Origin: Maylandia zebra
Taxonomy: Eukaryota > Chordata > Actinopteri > Cichliformes > Cichlidae
Length of the DNA: 64,000 nucleotides
Assembly (NCBI RefSeq): GCF_041146795.1
Contig: NC_135183.1
Span: forward strand, 12,683,840 to 12,747,839
Direction of reading: 5' to 3'
The position numbers were made by a program, and so were the translations under genes. This document shows, one piece after another, positions 13,162 to 25,200 of this stretch (position 1 is the stretch's first letter; the number at the start of each line of letters is the position of its first letter). The notes under the pieces are model-generated. The model made no database searches. It saw only the letters and a list, made by a program, of their open reading frames with translations, and was not told the origin of the DNA.

Positions 13162-14344
13162 AGGAGGCATATCCATGTCAGCCTGCTGCACAGGTACACC
13201 ACTGTCACAGGATGACTGAGCTGCAGCAGACTGCTCTCCTGCTCTGTCCTTCCTTAAGGTAGACAGCAAGCTACACCATGTACTACATAATATTATTCTA
13301 ACCTGCAGGTTTATACCAGCTTAGATTTGACTGTTTATGTGCAATCTGAATGTTTATACATCAACCTGCAACCTTGCATCAACCTGAACAACAGGTTGAT
13401 ACAAACTGCCCCAGGCAATCAGTTGTGTCTTTATCTTTTCCTTCCTTATATATTCTCCATTTTATTCACACACATCTGCAGAGGTGCAAACAGAAGAACA
13501 TGAGAGCTTTCTTTCACCTCCTTGCTTCCAAGTCTCTTTTTAACATCGATTCAATGCCCTTCATTAAAAATTTATGGCTGCTAAAGCTTTAAGAATAAAA
13601 CCTAATTCTTCTCTTTGAGTGTCAGTTTGTGTGTGTATGTGGTGTGTGTGCACGCCCGTGTGTGTGTGTGTGGTTGCCACATATCCAGCTCCACCCATAA
13701 CTCTGCACCAGCACTGGTATCAGGAAATTCAAAGTGTGTGCAAACAGAGTCTGCACACAAAGCGAATCCAAATGAGCAAAAACACATAAATGAGCCATGC
13801 ACTAAAGACATTTCAATTCAGCTGCTCACTAATGTCTCTCTATTGTATGTGTTTGTTGCTGTGAGGCTTGTGTGGCTCTTCTTTTGGCTTTACTTGGCAT
13901 GAACTAGACTAGGCATTTAGGATTTTTACAGCCTGGGTGTGAAAATGTTCTCAAAATGAAGTGAGTTTCTGAGAGCTGCAAAAACAAGTCTGCTTAGGTC
14001 TCAAACCCATCTGTCACTACTTTCCTATTACAAAAGCAGATTTTCACTTTTGGACTTGGTTCCAGCAAAACTATTTTTAGAAGTATTTTTGCAGAAAGCT
14101 TCGGTAAGAACAAGGTGACCTGACATGCAACAAAGTTTCCCAGCAAGTATCAAACAGTGTGTTTGAAACATGTGATTCGGCATATAGATTCCATTTGTAG
14201 TCACCTCTATAATGATTTGTACTTGTTTTGCAGGCACAGGACCTGGGCACCTTGCAGTCACTGAGTTGACCATGAACTCTTCTGTATACCAAAGTACTCT
14301 AAAGATAAATGTGAGACATATATCTGACAGCTAAAGCTTTGCCA

Positions 14345-14650
14345 AAAGGTCGGTGATGGGACAATGATCCCAAGCACATCAACAAATCTTCAACAGAATG
14401 GCTGAAATAGAAAAGAATAAAGGTGGCACATTGATCCAGGCACATTCCAGACCTCAGCCTAATTGTTGCTGTGGCAAGACTTTAAGAGAGTTGTGCACAA
14501 ACGAATGCCAAACTTAAATGAACTGTAGCAACAGAAAAAAGAGCAGGAAAATATCATCCACAGTGAAATGAGAGACAGGAACCACTTATTTCAAGTTGTT
14601 TCAAGTTATTGTTGAGAAAAAGCGGTTCTACAAGCTACTCTGTCATAGCA
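14345..14650 (+). mobile_element. Degraded Tc1/mariner-like transposase remnant
   Basis: Broken plus-strand reading reproduces the C-terminal part of a Tc1-like transposase: a DNDPKH-like block (GGGACAATGATCCCAAGCAC), INKSSTEW, then a PDL-like stretch, followed by stops and frameshifts. No terminal inverted repeats were found. Non-functional fossil. Confidence 0.6.
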
Positions 14651-16059
14651 TGCACTTACCGTCTCACATGAATGCATAGAATCCTAAGAAAACTTTCTTT
14701 CTCATGGGAGAGTTTATTCAAAATGCCAAACCATTACTTCCATTTTCAGCTCATTTAGTTGAACTTAGTTTGTCCTCACAGCACGTTTGACCACACAAAT
14801 ACTGACTTATTCATTAGGATGATTTTTTTTAGGGGGGGTCAACATTTGGTAGCTTCTTTTCTCATTTTTTAAATGTATTTTTTTATTTATGGAAATTATT
14901 GCTTTCACTTTTGTATAAGTCCACTTTGCACCAACTTGCACAAGTGCATGCTTTAACATGTCACATGACATGCCTCTAGCCTGCAGGGTGCAAAGCAGAG
15001 GGGGTGTTGCAGGGCCACGCCCGTGCTTGAGTCCATGATCGGCTCTGCACTTTGGTCTTTGTTTATTCTGTGAAGTCTTATATCGACAGCGCAGCTTGAC
15101 ACATACTTGACATCAAGCGTGCGAACTGCAACAACATTTGGTGTCAGTTAATTTAAACGTAATCAAACTTCATACGTCTTACTTTTAATCTGCACTTTAA
15201 CCTACCATGGAAAGCACTGATTTATGAAATGCAGATCAAACGAAATTCAGATCAGATTAAATTACACTGATTTCCTAATTGCATATCCTAATCGTTGCTC
15301 CAAACATTGTACTTGTGTACTTTTATAACACTATTTCAGTGTGATGCAGGTTCTAACTAGAAAATGAAATCTAGTCACAAAGACAATTTTCTTCATGTTC
15401 ATCATTTCTAGTAATAACTCGGAGAGCTGAGAACAATAGTCAGCCAGCAGACACACCCTGAACTCTGACAATTATCAACATTGCTCATCGCCACTTTTAA
15501 TCCTTTATCGTGTTGACCGAAAACTTTCCCTTGGCACACACAGGGATGCACACTCACTCACATACACTGGAACACTGAAGATGGGACAAGATGAGACAGC
15601 CCCTCAGACAGTAAAAAAAAAAAGCAAAACAAAAACAATTAACATTCTCCTGTTAGAGGGAGTCAGTCAGAAGGTATGAGCTGTTTGTACATGCTGTGTT
15701 GGCACGCCAAGCAGAGATGGTTGTGTCTGTAAAACCCTTGAAACCAACCATACATGGGTGTGGTCCTGGGTGTGGAGTATGTCCTCCACTGGGCGCTTCC
15801 CAGAGCTTGCCCGAAGGTGTTACAGGGCGTTGAATATATTAATATTAATCTGAAAAGTTGCAACGGCTCAAGGATGAGTCAAGCTTTACTCAGTTAATTT
15901 TTGTTACTTGAAATACCCTCTTCTTTTGAGTTATGTAAAAAAAAAAAATAGCAATCACGGATCTGATAAAGCCAGTTTATATAAGCTCTGCACTGCATTT
16001 AACACCAAGTAGTTGCATTTGAAATAATGCATTAAGTGTAAAACTAAAATCGTCACCTT

Positions 16060-16335
16060 CTCTTGGCTGCTGTCCTTACGGGTTGGCTCACTGGACCATC
16101 TCCCTCCATTTCACCCTACCCCTAGCATCCTCTTCTTTCACACCAACCCTCTGCATGTCCTCCTTCATTGCATCCATGAATCGTCTCTGTGGTCTATTCT
16201 GTACAAGTCCAAACCATTGAGCTCAGCCGCCTGTCTTTTTGTCAGTAGAGACCACCATAGCAGGTCTCACTAACACCTTGTAAACCTTCCCTTTCACTCT
16301 AGCTGTTATCCTTCTGTCACCAATCAAGTGTAAAC
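16060..16335 (-). mobile_element. RTE-like LINE 3' fragment
   Basis: On the plus strand it reads as the antisense of the RTE reverse-transcriptase 3' region common in fish: TGCATGTCCTCCTTCATTGC, GTCCAAACCATTGAGCTCAG, CCTGTCTTTTTGTCAGTAGA, GCAGGTCTCACTAACACCTT, GTAAACCTTCCCTTTCACTC and TATCCTTCTGTCACCAATCA. Heavily decayed. Confidence 0.65.
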
Positions 16336-17066
16336 TAAACAGATATACAGACTGCATACAAAAATGGATGTAGCTTTACGATTGTTATGTCCTGATGATC
16401 ACTGGAAATAAAGTAAATTAAAACAGTGTCCTCAGAATAAATGCTCACATATGTGTCTGGAGGCATTTTAAAGAGGTCTGCTGACTTCCAGAAAGACTTC
16501 CGTGTGTAGAATACATTTTTTCAAGCATAAAAGTTGACATTTTGGGTTTTGCTTGGTTATTTTTTTGAAAATGCCCTGCTGTTATCAGCCAATACTATCA
16601 GACTTGGTTAGCATAAACTGAACAGGTGTAGCATTCATAACTGCCACCTAGTACTAAGTAAGAAGACAGGTAAAAATACTACAGGATATAATTTGTGGAC
16701 AGGCTGTACCTCACAGACCACAGTGTCAACTAAACTGAGTTGGTGAGCCAGCAGCACAGTAGCAATACAAGCTCTGGAGATTTGGTCTCAGGACTTGTCA
16801 GAATTTCTTTTAACTGATTGTTACTAAAAGTGGATAAACTCTGTTAGTTAATTCACTCAAGACGCAGAAAGTATTTATGTATTAGAATCATCAACACTGG
16901 TAGACGACCTGCTTCCAAAAGAAAACAAGTTTGCTGTTGGTGCACTGCAAATGCATATTTAATAGCTCAGCATGCACACAGAAAATGTGAGGCTTTACCT
17001 GTCTTCCACAAACAAATCCACCAATTTCCACTGAAATTAAATTCTATAAAATTATATTAAAAAAAT

Positions 17067-17095
17067 AATAAGGGTTGGGCTGCCCAGCCCTTATT
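17067..17095. repeat. Near-perfect inverted repeat (hairpin 1)
   Basis: Arms AATAAGGGTTGGGC (17067-17080) and GCCCAGCCCTTATT (17082-17095) are complementary apart from one G-T pair, with a single-base centre. Confidence 0.85.
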
Positions 17096-17123
17096 TTATT
17101 TGATAATTTTATGCAATAGGCAG

Positions 17124-17170
17124 CTGCTTTGAGTTTAAACACGTGTGCCCAACCCTTAAACTCAAAGCAG
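17124..17170. repeat. Perfect inverted repeat (hairpin 2)
   Basis: Arms CTGCTTTGAGTTTAA (17124-17138) and TTAAACTCAAAGCAG (17156-17170) are perfect complements with a 17-base loop. The loop end GCCCAACCC (17147-17155) is also a perfect complement of part of hairpin 1 (17072-17080). Confidence 0.9.
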
Positions 17171-18244
17171 ACTCATCACTTACATAAGGATGAATGGAAA
17201 CATAGAAGAGCATCTGTCTCCTTTCCTGTTAGATGGCCCCCCTTACTCACTTTCAAATTTCTAACTTTGGCATTTGTGGCCCTTGATGTTTACCAGAGAT
17301 TGTTTTCTGTAAAATTAACCATGCCGTAAATATCTCAAATATTTCAATGTTTCAGTTAAAAAACAAACAACCAACATTTTAAATAATGGAATTCAGCAGC
17401 AAAATACAGCTGATATTTAGGCTCATCATACTGTGGAAAATACATGTTGCATTGCCCCAGGACCTAAAGGTGAATGTTGGGTTGTGGAGAGGTTAAAAGA
17501 GCAGCAATGCAGGGAAGGAGCAACACTGACAGTGAAAGGGACAGATAGGAAACTCTGAGAAATTGGAAGGTTGAAATATGAAGTTTATGAAGTGAGAGTT
17601 GGGATTCTTTTCAGCTTGAATGTTCTGAACTAGATGAGGTCCCACCAGGAGAATAAAGATCAGTGGAGTTGTTATGGTTTTAAAAATGACAACATGAATA
17701 AGTTTCTCAGGTCAGACTAATTACTGAAAACGAAGTGTCTGCTCTTTGAACTTATTCAGATCTAAGCATCTTTATTCTTTTTTTAATGTTTGAGCTGTAC
17801 TGACTCATTTTCTAGGATTACACCTTTTTTAACATGCTTCTACATATTTTGGCTACCGTAGAAACTTTATATGCAAGCCTTGTCCTGTCTCCAGAAATAT
17901 GGAATGAAAGGAGATAGGAGAAGGTGGAAATTCTCACCACACCTCAGAAACATGCCCTAAAATGATTTCACTGATTCACCCAGAGGACAAAAAAGGATCA
18001 AACGCTCACACAAAACAAATGTGGAGAATTTAGTGGCTGACTTACAGAATCTTACATGCCTTTCTTTTTTAAGAAAATTACGATGGTCACGCACACCTGG
18101 GGTTCTATGATTTATCATTATCAGTCAGGACTTCTTTTCTCTCTTTTCCTTTATCCTCAACCACAGAGGTGAGGCTGATGACAGTGTTTCCTGAGCCTGG
18201 TTCTGTAGATGGTGTTCCTTTTTTTTAATATTGCCGCTATTGTT

Positions 18245-18541
18245 GGGCGACCGTGGCTCAGGGGGTTGGGAAGTGTATCTGTAACCGGAAGGTCACCGGT
18301 TCGATCCCCGGGCTCTCTGCCCTGGTCCTTGTGTCCTTGGGCAAGACACTTTACCCTGCCACCTACTGGTGTGGGCAAGAGGGGCCGATGGCGCGATATG
18401 GCAGCCTCGCTTCTGTCACCCTGCCCCAGGGCAGCTGTGGCTACAACCGTAGCTGCCTCCACCAGTGTGTGAATGTGAGAGTGAATGAATAGTGGCATTG
18501 TAAAGCGCTTTGGGTGCCTTGAAAAGCGCTATATCAATCCA
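18245..18541 (+). mobile_element. tRNA-derived teleost SINE
   Basis: A tRNA-like head with an A-box region (GTGGCTCAGGGGG, about 18253) and a B box GGTTCGATCCC (18298-18308) is followed by a body with TTGGGCAAGACACTTTACCC, a GTGTGTGAATGTGAGAGTGA stretch, and the tail AAGCGCTTTGGGTGCCTTGA then AAGCGCTATATCAATCCATT. This arrangement is a known fish SINE type; the exact family name is not certain. It is not a functional tRNA gene. Confidence 0.85.
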
Positions 18542-21500
18542 TTATTAAAGAAAATCTAGTTTTAGATTATATTATTGATAGATTACTGTTCTTGTGAATT
18601 AGACCTGCACAAATAAAGTTAATTCACACTAAATAAGTGACAAATGAGCTTTCAGGGCTGAAAAGGGTTAGCGTTAAAGATAGGGGAAGGGTAGTGCAGG
18701 AATGTCGTTTTGGCAAATCTGTGTTTATGTGCAGGCAAAGGCGTGCTCTTGAATGTCATTCGCCAAAGGGAATAACAAAGTTAAGGTGGGACTTCTTTCT
18801 TTTTTTTCCCGGAGAAAATGTTAGACCAGTTTATTACCTTTGAGTCACCCACAGAAAGGCAAGCACACATAAGCCCTGGGAGTTGTAAGACCATCCTGGT
18901 GTGTCATTGGTTCCCAAAAATTCTTTTCCACTCTATCATCAGCACCAAGTCTGCAATTAGACTTGAGCTAATGGAAAACAAGTCTTTGTAATAAATCATA
19001 CCAGCAAACAAACACTACTGTTCGCAATCGCTTGCACTTTCCCTCCTGTTTGCTCGTACATAACTCACAATCCCACTCATTTCCAAACACATACATGCTA
19101 CATTCCGCAAAGGTTGCTGAGTTTATAAGTTAGTGTAGGGAGACTCTCCTCAGGCTGTAGGGTGCCGGTCCATATCACCAGTATTTATGCTTGCAGACAG
19201 CCTTAGGTCAAAGTCATTAGGATGTTCTTTCCTATGAGTGAGCTCCTTATGCACAAAGACATATTTCTGAAACATGATTGTTGTGGCTCAAAAACCGCAA
19301 ACCCACTAAGTGGCTCTCTCTTCATTGTTGGTATTTCTGGTTTTGAAGAGAGTTTTTTGCTCATCATTTCTTTCTCATACTAAATTTTCCTTAATGCATA
19401 AGATTTGTGCTGCTGGCTAGGCCTCCCTTTAAACGACTGTGATCTGGACAACCTTAATTTAATCAGGGGAAACTGAATCTGAGGAAAGAGCACTTTTATT
19501 TTAGTGTCTTGTGACTAGATTACAGAAACACACACATATATATGAAGTCTATAAAGTGACACTGTGTCGTTACATTAGCACAAAAGCAATGCAAAGGCAT
19601 TAAGAAAAACAAGAGCATTCAGTATGTAAAACATCTTTAAACAGAAATTTTAAATGTTTCAAGGTAACACAAAACCTGTGGTGACCCAGGACAGTTGTTA
19701 AGCCTGCTTCATGTGTCAGGTACAAAATTATTAAATACAATTTCCAAAATAATGAATTTAAAGTAAAGCAGTTTAGCCAGATGAATAGACAATAGAATAG
19801 AAAGCCTTTGCTGCTATTAGATTACACAGAAAGCAATTAAATCAGGCGTGCTACACTTGATTGCATTAAAACATACAGTAACTTTACACAAATTCTATGT
19901 AAAAATTAGATAAGTTTATAAACTAAGAAATATATGCAAAAAGTCTCAAAAAACAAAATAGGCATCTGCAGAGCTACAAAAACATATTATAGTGTTTATT
20001 CTATTAAAAAAAAGGGAGAGGAATGCTTTAACACTCTTGATTAGTTTATAAATTAAAGTCTATGATTTAAGAAATTTCTTTGCAGTTATTCACAATTTTC
20101 CACTTTGCTAACACATTTAAAGCCAAGGCAGGTCACACCGCCTACTTTTGAACAAAGACTGTATATTAGTGAAGAAGAAAAAAACGTGAGCAATGAGAGC
20201 AATTTGTATCTCTGCTGAAACTCCACAGCAAAGAGTTCAAAAGGCTTAAGCTGAGCTGGTGAGTCATTTTGAAAGAAAAGAAACTTACAAAACCAAAGTA
20301 AGCCGCTTTGTGGAGCACTGGCGATTGTGCAGATAGACTGGGACTCAAAGTGACCTGTAATTCACTGTGAATGCATCTTTAAAATGGGGAAATGTGGGTA
20401 TCGCTTGAAAAATAAAATATTAGTATATTACCAATAACAGCAAATAAGTGACTTGTTGGGAAAAGAAGTACATTAATTGGAAGGTGGTCCGACTGTGATT
20501 ATGGACATCCCAAACACTGATAATAAAATTTAGTGTTACTGTCGTTACTGAGTGGCTGCTAAACCTGTTTTTCCAGTGAGTCCCACCCATTGCCTGCAGG
20601 CAGTTGTGTGAGCAATGTTAAAGTGTGTGTGAGAAAGAGAGAGTTTCTTCTCAGTTGAGGACGCAGACTGAAAGCAGATGGGAGGGGCATGGAAAGACTT
20701 AAAGACACCTGTGGAGAAGAGGAGTGAGCGATACCTCGGCAGCTGTTTTAATTTAAATTTCAAAAGATGCATCACCTGGTGTACTGGATGTATTATCTGT
20801 ACTTTAAGCAGTTTGTCTTTAAGGCCTTTGATTATTACAGCCATTACTTTACTAGTTTCTGCTTAATACTACAGATGTTGTTAAACTAGGAATGTAACTA
20901 AAAGCAGTTGTTTTTATATCCTAGGCACATCTGTCAAGGGAAAACCATACTTAAAAAAATAAAAATCTAAGCACTGATCGCATTAGTATATAATCTAGTC
21001 ATTTTACTGAATCATGTATGTTGAGCATATTGTATATACAATACTTTTTTGTTTTCCAAATAATTAGTGTGTACATTTGAGCTATCCTGGCAAATACAAG
21101 CATTTCCTTCTTCTGCTTTATAATTGTGAGGATGCAATCGACTTCATTCCTTAACTAGAACTGCCACCATGAGTAATCCATCAACTTGACACTAACTAAC
21201 AAGTTGTAAGTTTCAAGTTTCCAATTTGGGATGATCTCTAACTCGCTCTCATAATCAGTCACTTTAAAAATAACCCCACTTTACTAAAGCACACACATAA
21301 CCTGACTTTTCAGAAACATCGTTATTTTAAAAAAGAAAGAACTGCATCACTTTCCAAATGCTGATCGCCTTCTGTTCAAATGCTATCTTCTGATCCGCTT
21401 TCTTACTGTGCTTTTAAAACTGTCTCTGCTCCTCTCAGACTCTGATTTCCATAACATAGCCATGCTTTCCAAAAACGAGCTGTCTTTATTGAAGCAAAAA

Positions 21501-21568
21501 TAAAAATGTCATAATGTTTCAAAACGTCCTGCATTTGCGAGGTGTTAAAAATCTGTGGACCTTAGGGT

Positions 21569-21570
<2 letters not shown>

Positions 21571-21641
<71 letters not shown>
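21571..21641 (+). repeat. (CA)n microsatellite upstream of dsp
   Basis: 71 bases of uninterrupted CA repeat about 270 bp 5' of the dsp start codon; likely polymorphic in length. Confidence 0.97.
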
Positions 21642-21643
<2 letters not shown>

Positions 21644-21912
21644 TCTCCAGCTGAGTAGACAGGGGAGTGGCAGAAAGAGAGATAGAGAAAGAAAAAAGTT
21701 TTTGGCTGACAGACAGAGAGGTGTGGTCACAAGGCTCCAAAAACGGTCCCGTCCTGCTCTCGGTTTGCAGTCTGCACCGGAGGGACCAGGGCGGACAGAG
21801 TGGAGAGAGAGAGAGAGAGAGAGAGGGCGGCAACCTGTCAGGTTGTTTCCGTCCACTTAGTTTCGTCCAGTAACTTCTGTGGAGCCGCCGAGGCTGCAGT
21901 TCTCTGGTCACC
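21642..21912 (+). promoter_or_regulatory. Putative dsp promoter-proximal region / 5' UTR
   Basis: GC content rises and CpGs appear just before the dsp ATG, which has a good initiation context (GGTCACCATGT). No TATA box or transcription start can be assigned by eye. Confidence 0.45.
21803..21826 (+). repeat. (GA)n tract in dsp 5' leader
   Basis: A short GA run about 90 bp before the dsp start codon, probably inside the 5' UTR or core promoter. It could bind GAGA-type factors, but that is inference. Confidence 0.8.
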
Positions 21913-22226
21913 ATGTCAGCGTACGGGTCTCAGCAGGCCCTGAACATGCTCCGCAGGGCCAACTCCAGGGGAGAGTTGACTGGAGAATCCACCTACCAGT
22001 ACGCACGGAGCGACGGCTTCCACGGAGGGGGTAACGGATACGACCAGTACGGACACGACGGACGCAAAACCTTCACCTATTCAAAGTCCGTGAAGGGAGG
22101 TGGGATGGCTAGCGGAATGGCGAGCAGCATGAGAGCCGGAACCACGAGAGGAATGACGTGGCGTGGGGCCAGCATGGGAGGGGGGGCGATGAGCGGCGCC
22201 GGCGGGGGCGCGATCAGCGGAATGGG
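21913..22226 (+). CDS. dsp: dsp exon 1 (head)
   Basis: 314 nt coding part, MSAYGSQQALNMLRRANSRG to a Gly/Met/Ser-rich end (GGGMASGMASSM, GGGAMSGAGGGAISGMG). Donor gtatga at 22227; ends with two bases of a Gly codon. The head region of desmoplakin contacts plakoglobin and plakophilins. Confidence 0.9.
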
Positions 22227-25200
22227 GTATGAATTTAAACTCTATCTTCCACAAGTTTTGCGTTTCTTTTTGCACCTGTGGCCAATGTGTGAACTGCAGC
22301 GCACGATAGATTATTAACCGTGACAGCCTGTGTTGTTTTTTTGGGCCCTGCAAACACTAAAAACACCCGATACTCACTGGCCTTTAAAAAAGCGAACAAA
22401 GCAATTCAATGCACATCAGCCCGCAAGAGTATAATTACAGGGAAATGTTCTTGTTCTGCAAAGTAACAGCATTTCCACTTGTTTTGTAACACTGAAGTAA
22501 AGCTGGTGGTAATTGTGTATAAAACAAAATAAAGTGATGTTTAACTCAGATTGGTTTGCAGAGTCACGTCAGTGACATAACTGATCATACGCACTGATAA
22601 TGCGCAGTGATACACGTCGTGATGCTGACATACAGCTGTTGTCTTTGGCACGTCTTTTCAATTGTTCCTCAGCTTCTGCTCTGCACAGGAGCAAACCTCC
22701 CCGGGGAGAAACGAGATTTACAGTCCGCGTTAAATTGCCGCCTCCCTCTGCTGCTTCACAGACCCACGGACACGCGTGTCGCTTTAACACATGCGACTCT
22801 ATCAGCAGCACAAGGATTGTGTTTCTGACCCCGCACTTTGAGGAACGGGCAGATTTATTTAATTCGCAAACATAAGTTGTGAGTCAGAGCAACTTCGTTT
22901 ATGGCTTTGATAGTTTTATATCAGGGAGTGATGTTTGAGATAAGGTACTCATGTAAGCCCTGTGATTAAGGGAAAAGTGCCTGGGGCAGCTTATGGCAAA
23001 TATAAGTACATTTATTACATTGTTTATTATAGCTGGTAGCACTTTTTTCTGGATGGTAAGTAAAACAAGAAATACAAGTTTAGAGATGACAGAGATATTA
23101 CAGGTGTTATTTGGAAACAGTGCCCTCATTCATAGCTAGTTAAATAAGCCAATGTCAGCTTAGATTTTTAGGGCAATAGTTATGATATGTGTGATAACAC
23201 AAGTATATCAAAACTGGTCAATAAAATTGATAATAGAGATACATAGAGTGGGTCTTTATGCATATTTTAGAATGAGGTCAACATTGTAGTTTGTATGTGT
23301 GTCTGTGAAAACCAGAGCAGGTTTCAGGAAAAGTGTATTTTGTAGAAATTTGGATGCTTATCTGAGTTTCAGCTCAGACTGTACAAAACATTTTGCTCAT
23401 ATACAGCCAGCATAAATAGTTTAGTACCTCAGAATTGAAAACACGTACTATAAGCAGCAGTGATAGCTGGTTATCTGGGGTGATAGCTTTTTTCTGTCTC
23501 TATATCTCCTTGTTTCTAGGAAACAGAGAGATCTCTATCATAACAACACTTATTTTTCTAAATTTTTAGATTTGTGGCTGCTGCCACAGCTCGTGTGTTT
23601 GAGCCCATATACCAAAGGCCCCACTAAAGATCTGTGTTCAAGTCTGCTCCAGACTTTTCCCCTCACTTTCCTGCGTGCCTGCAGTGCTTTCCTATCAAAT
23701 TAAACCTAAAACAATATTAAAAGAAAATTGTAATGTTTATAATAGCAGTGAAAAGAGTTTCTTTGGCACATTGTGTATGAATGTTGACTATACATACCAG
23801 CTGTTGAGCCTGTACTGATGTAATCCGTTGCAGTGTATTTTTTTAGCTAATGTATTTGAAAAATCTAGCCATAACCATGACCATATCTTTTCAGTTTGTG
23901 GATTATGATGATATATGCAAAAGGAGACACTGCTTTGTTTTAGGGGAACACACGGTGAAAAAAACTGGGAACCGCTGCGGTAACTGGGAATATTTTGGTA
24001 ATAGTTAAAGCTGAAGATCTTAATGTTAATGAGTTTACTTCGCTGCCCTCCACAGTGGCTCTACACTTACTTCTATCAACCAGAAGGCCGCTATCCTGCA
24101 GAGCCAGTGCAACGAGTACCTGCAGAAAGCCGAGTACTACATTCAAGCTGTGAGTTGTGTTTTCTTTTCTTATTTGTGTTACTTATTGTGCTTTTACTGC
24201 TAGAAGTGCATATAAAAGTCAGTTAGCCCAGTCAGGAGGGTTTTTATTTCACATGAAGAGTGTAGTGTTGTAGCCTGTCCTCTGAGGCAAAAAGAAACAG
24301 AAAGAATGACAGAAACGTTGTGCGGCTGTAATTGGAGTAGCTGGATGTGTAGGCTTTTGGTGTACGGTCAGAATCTGTGAGAGACACCAGATAGATAATG
24401 TTTCATTTTTGTTTAACTCCCTGTTGGATGTGATTTTTAGAACTGGCCCCTTGAGCAGTATTGCAACTGTCAGTCCACTTTAAATTTACACCCTTCCTTA
24501 GTTTAGCTGTTAAGCAACCTATCATGAATTATTTATGTTACTGTGAAGTTCATCGCAAGTGCAAAACTCACCTTAAAATTTGTGGGCGTGTGATTTATTG
24601 TCTTGTTGACTACTTATATCGGCAGACTATCACAACCGCTTTGTCCTTGTCATAAATCATCTTCTTCCGTGGGTTGTAAAAGTTGTTTTTCTGAAGTTTT
24701 GACATTTTTTGGCACTTCTAAATGGAAATAATTCAATCTAAAGCACAACAAGGACAAAAGACATCTATACTCCAAATGTGCCCATTCAGTTTTCTGGATT
24801 TGTACACCTCCTTGTGTCTGTGTATTGCAGGGTGGAAACCCGAGTGAGGCCGAGTACTTCATGGGGATGGCCAAAGAGGCCATTCAAAATCTGAAGAGCT
24901 GCGGGGCCGACCTGAGGCAGATGGGACAGCCTAATGAGAACGTAATGAGAAGGTAAGGAAGGCCAGATTTCTCTCTCTGTCTTAATCATCTCAGTTTTCT
25001 TTTACTAGAACAGTGCCCATCCGAGGTCAGTGTTACCCATGATTTTGACGCTGAAATGTAACTGTCTCTTGAATGCGTCACATGCAGGTAATTAAGTAAT
25101 TCAGTTGCTGTTCAAAAGGATAGTGAATGTATCTCAAGCTTTAAACTTAGTCCAAATTTCCTCAGGCAGTCAGTAATTAATCTCCCATTTTTAAAGCAGA

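Larger units (their letters stand above)
9551..21480. other. Intergenic region between slc22a23 and dsp
   Basis: About 12 kb with no recognisable gene on either strand. It contains an L2/SINE tail (10815-11010), a 28-base C run (13134-13161), a Tc1-like fossil (14345-14650), an RTE-like LINE piece (16060-16335), two adjacent inverted repeats (17067-17170) and a tRNA-derived SINE (18245-18541). Regulatory elements for either flanking gene could lie here but none can be identified by eye. Confidence 0.7.

Noticed and set aside
18247..18310. Possible tRNA gene
   Set aside because: A and B boxes are present, but there is no convincing cloverleaf and the sequence continues into a typical SINE body and tail.
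21555..21914. Several open frames around the CA repeat
   Set aside because: They encode Thr-His or Cys-Val repeats from the microsatellite and have no other support.
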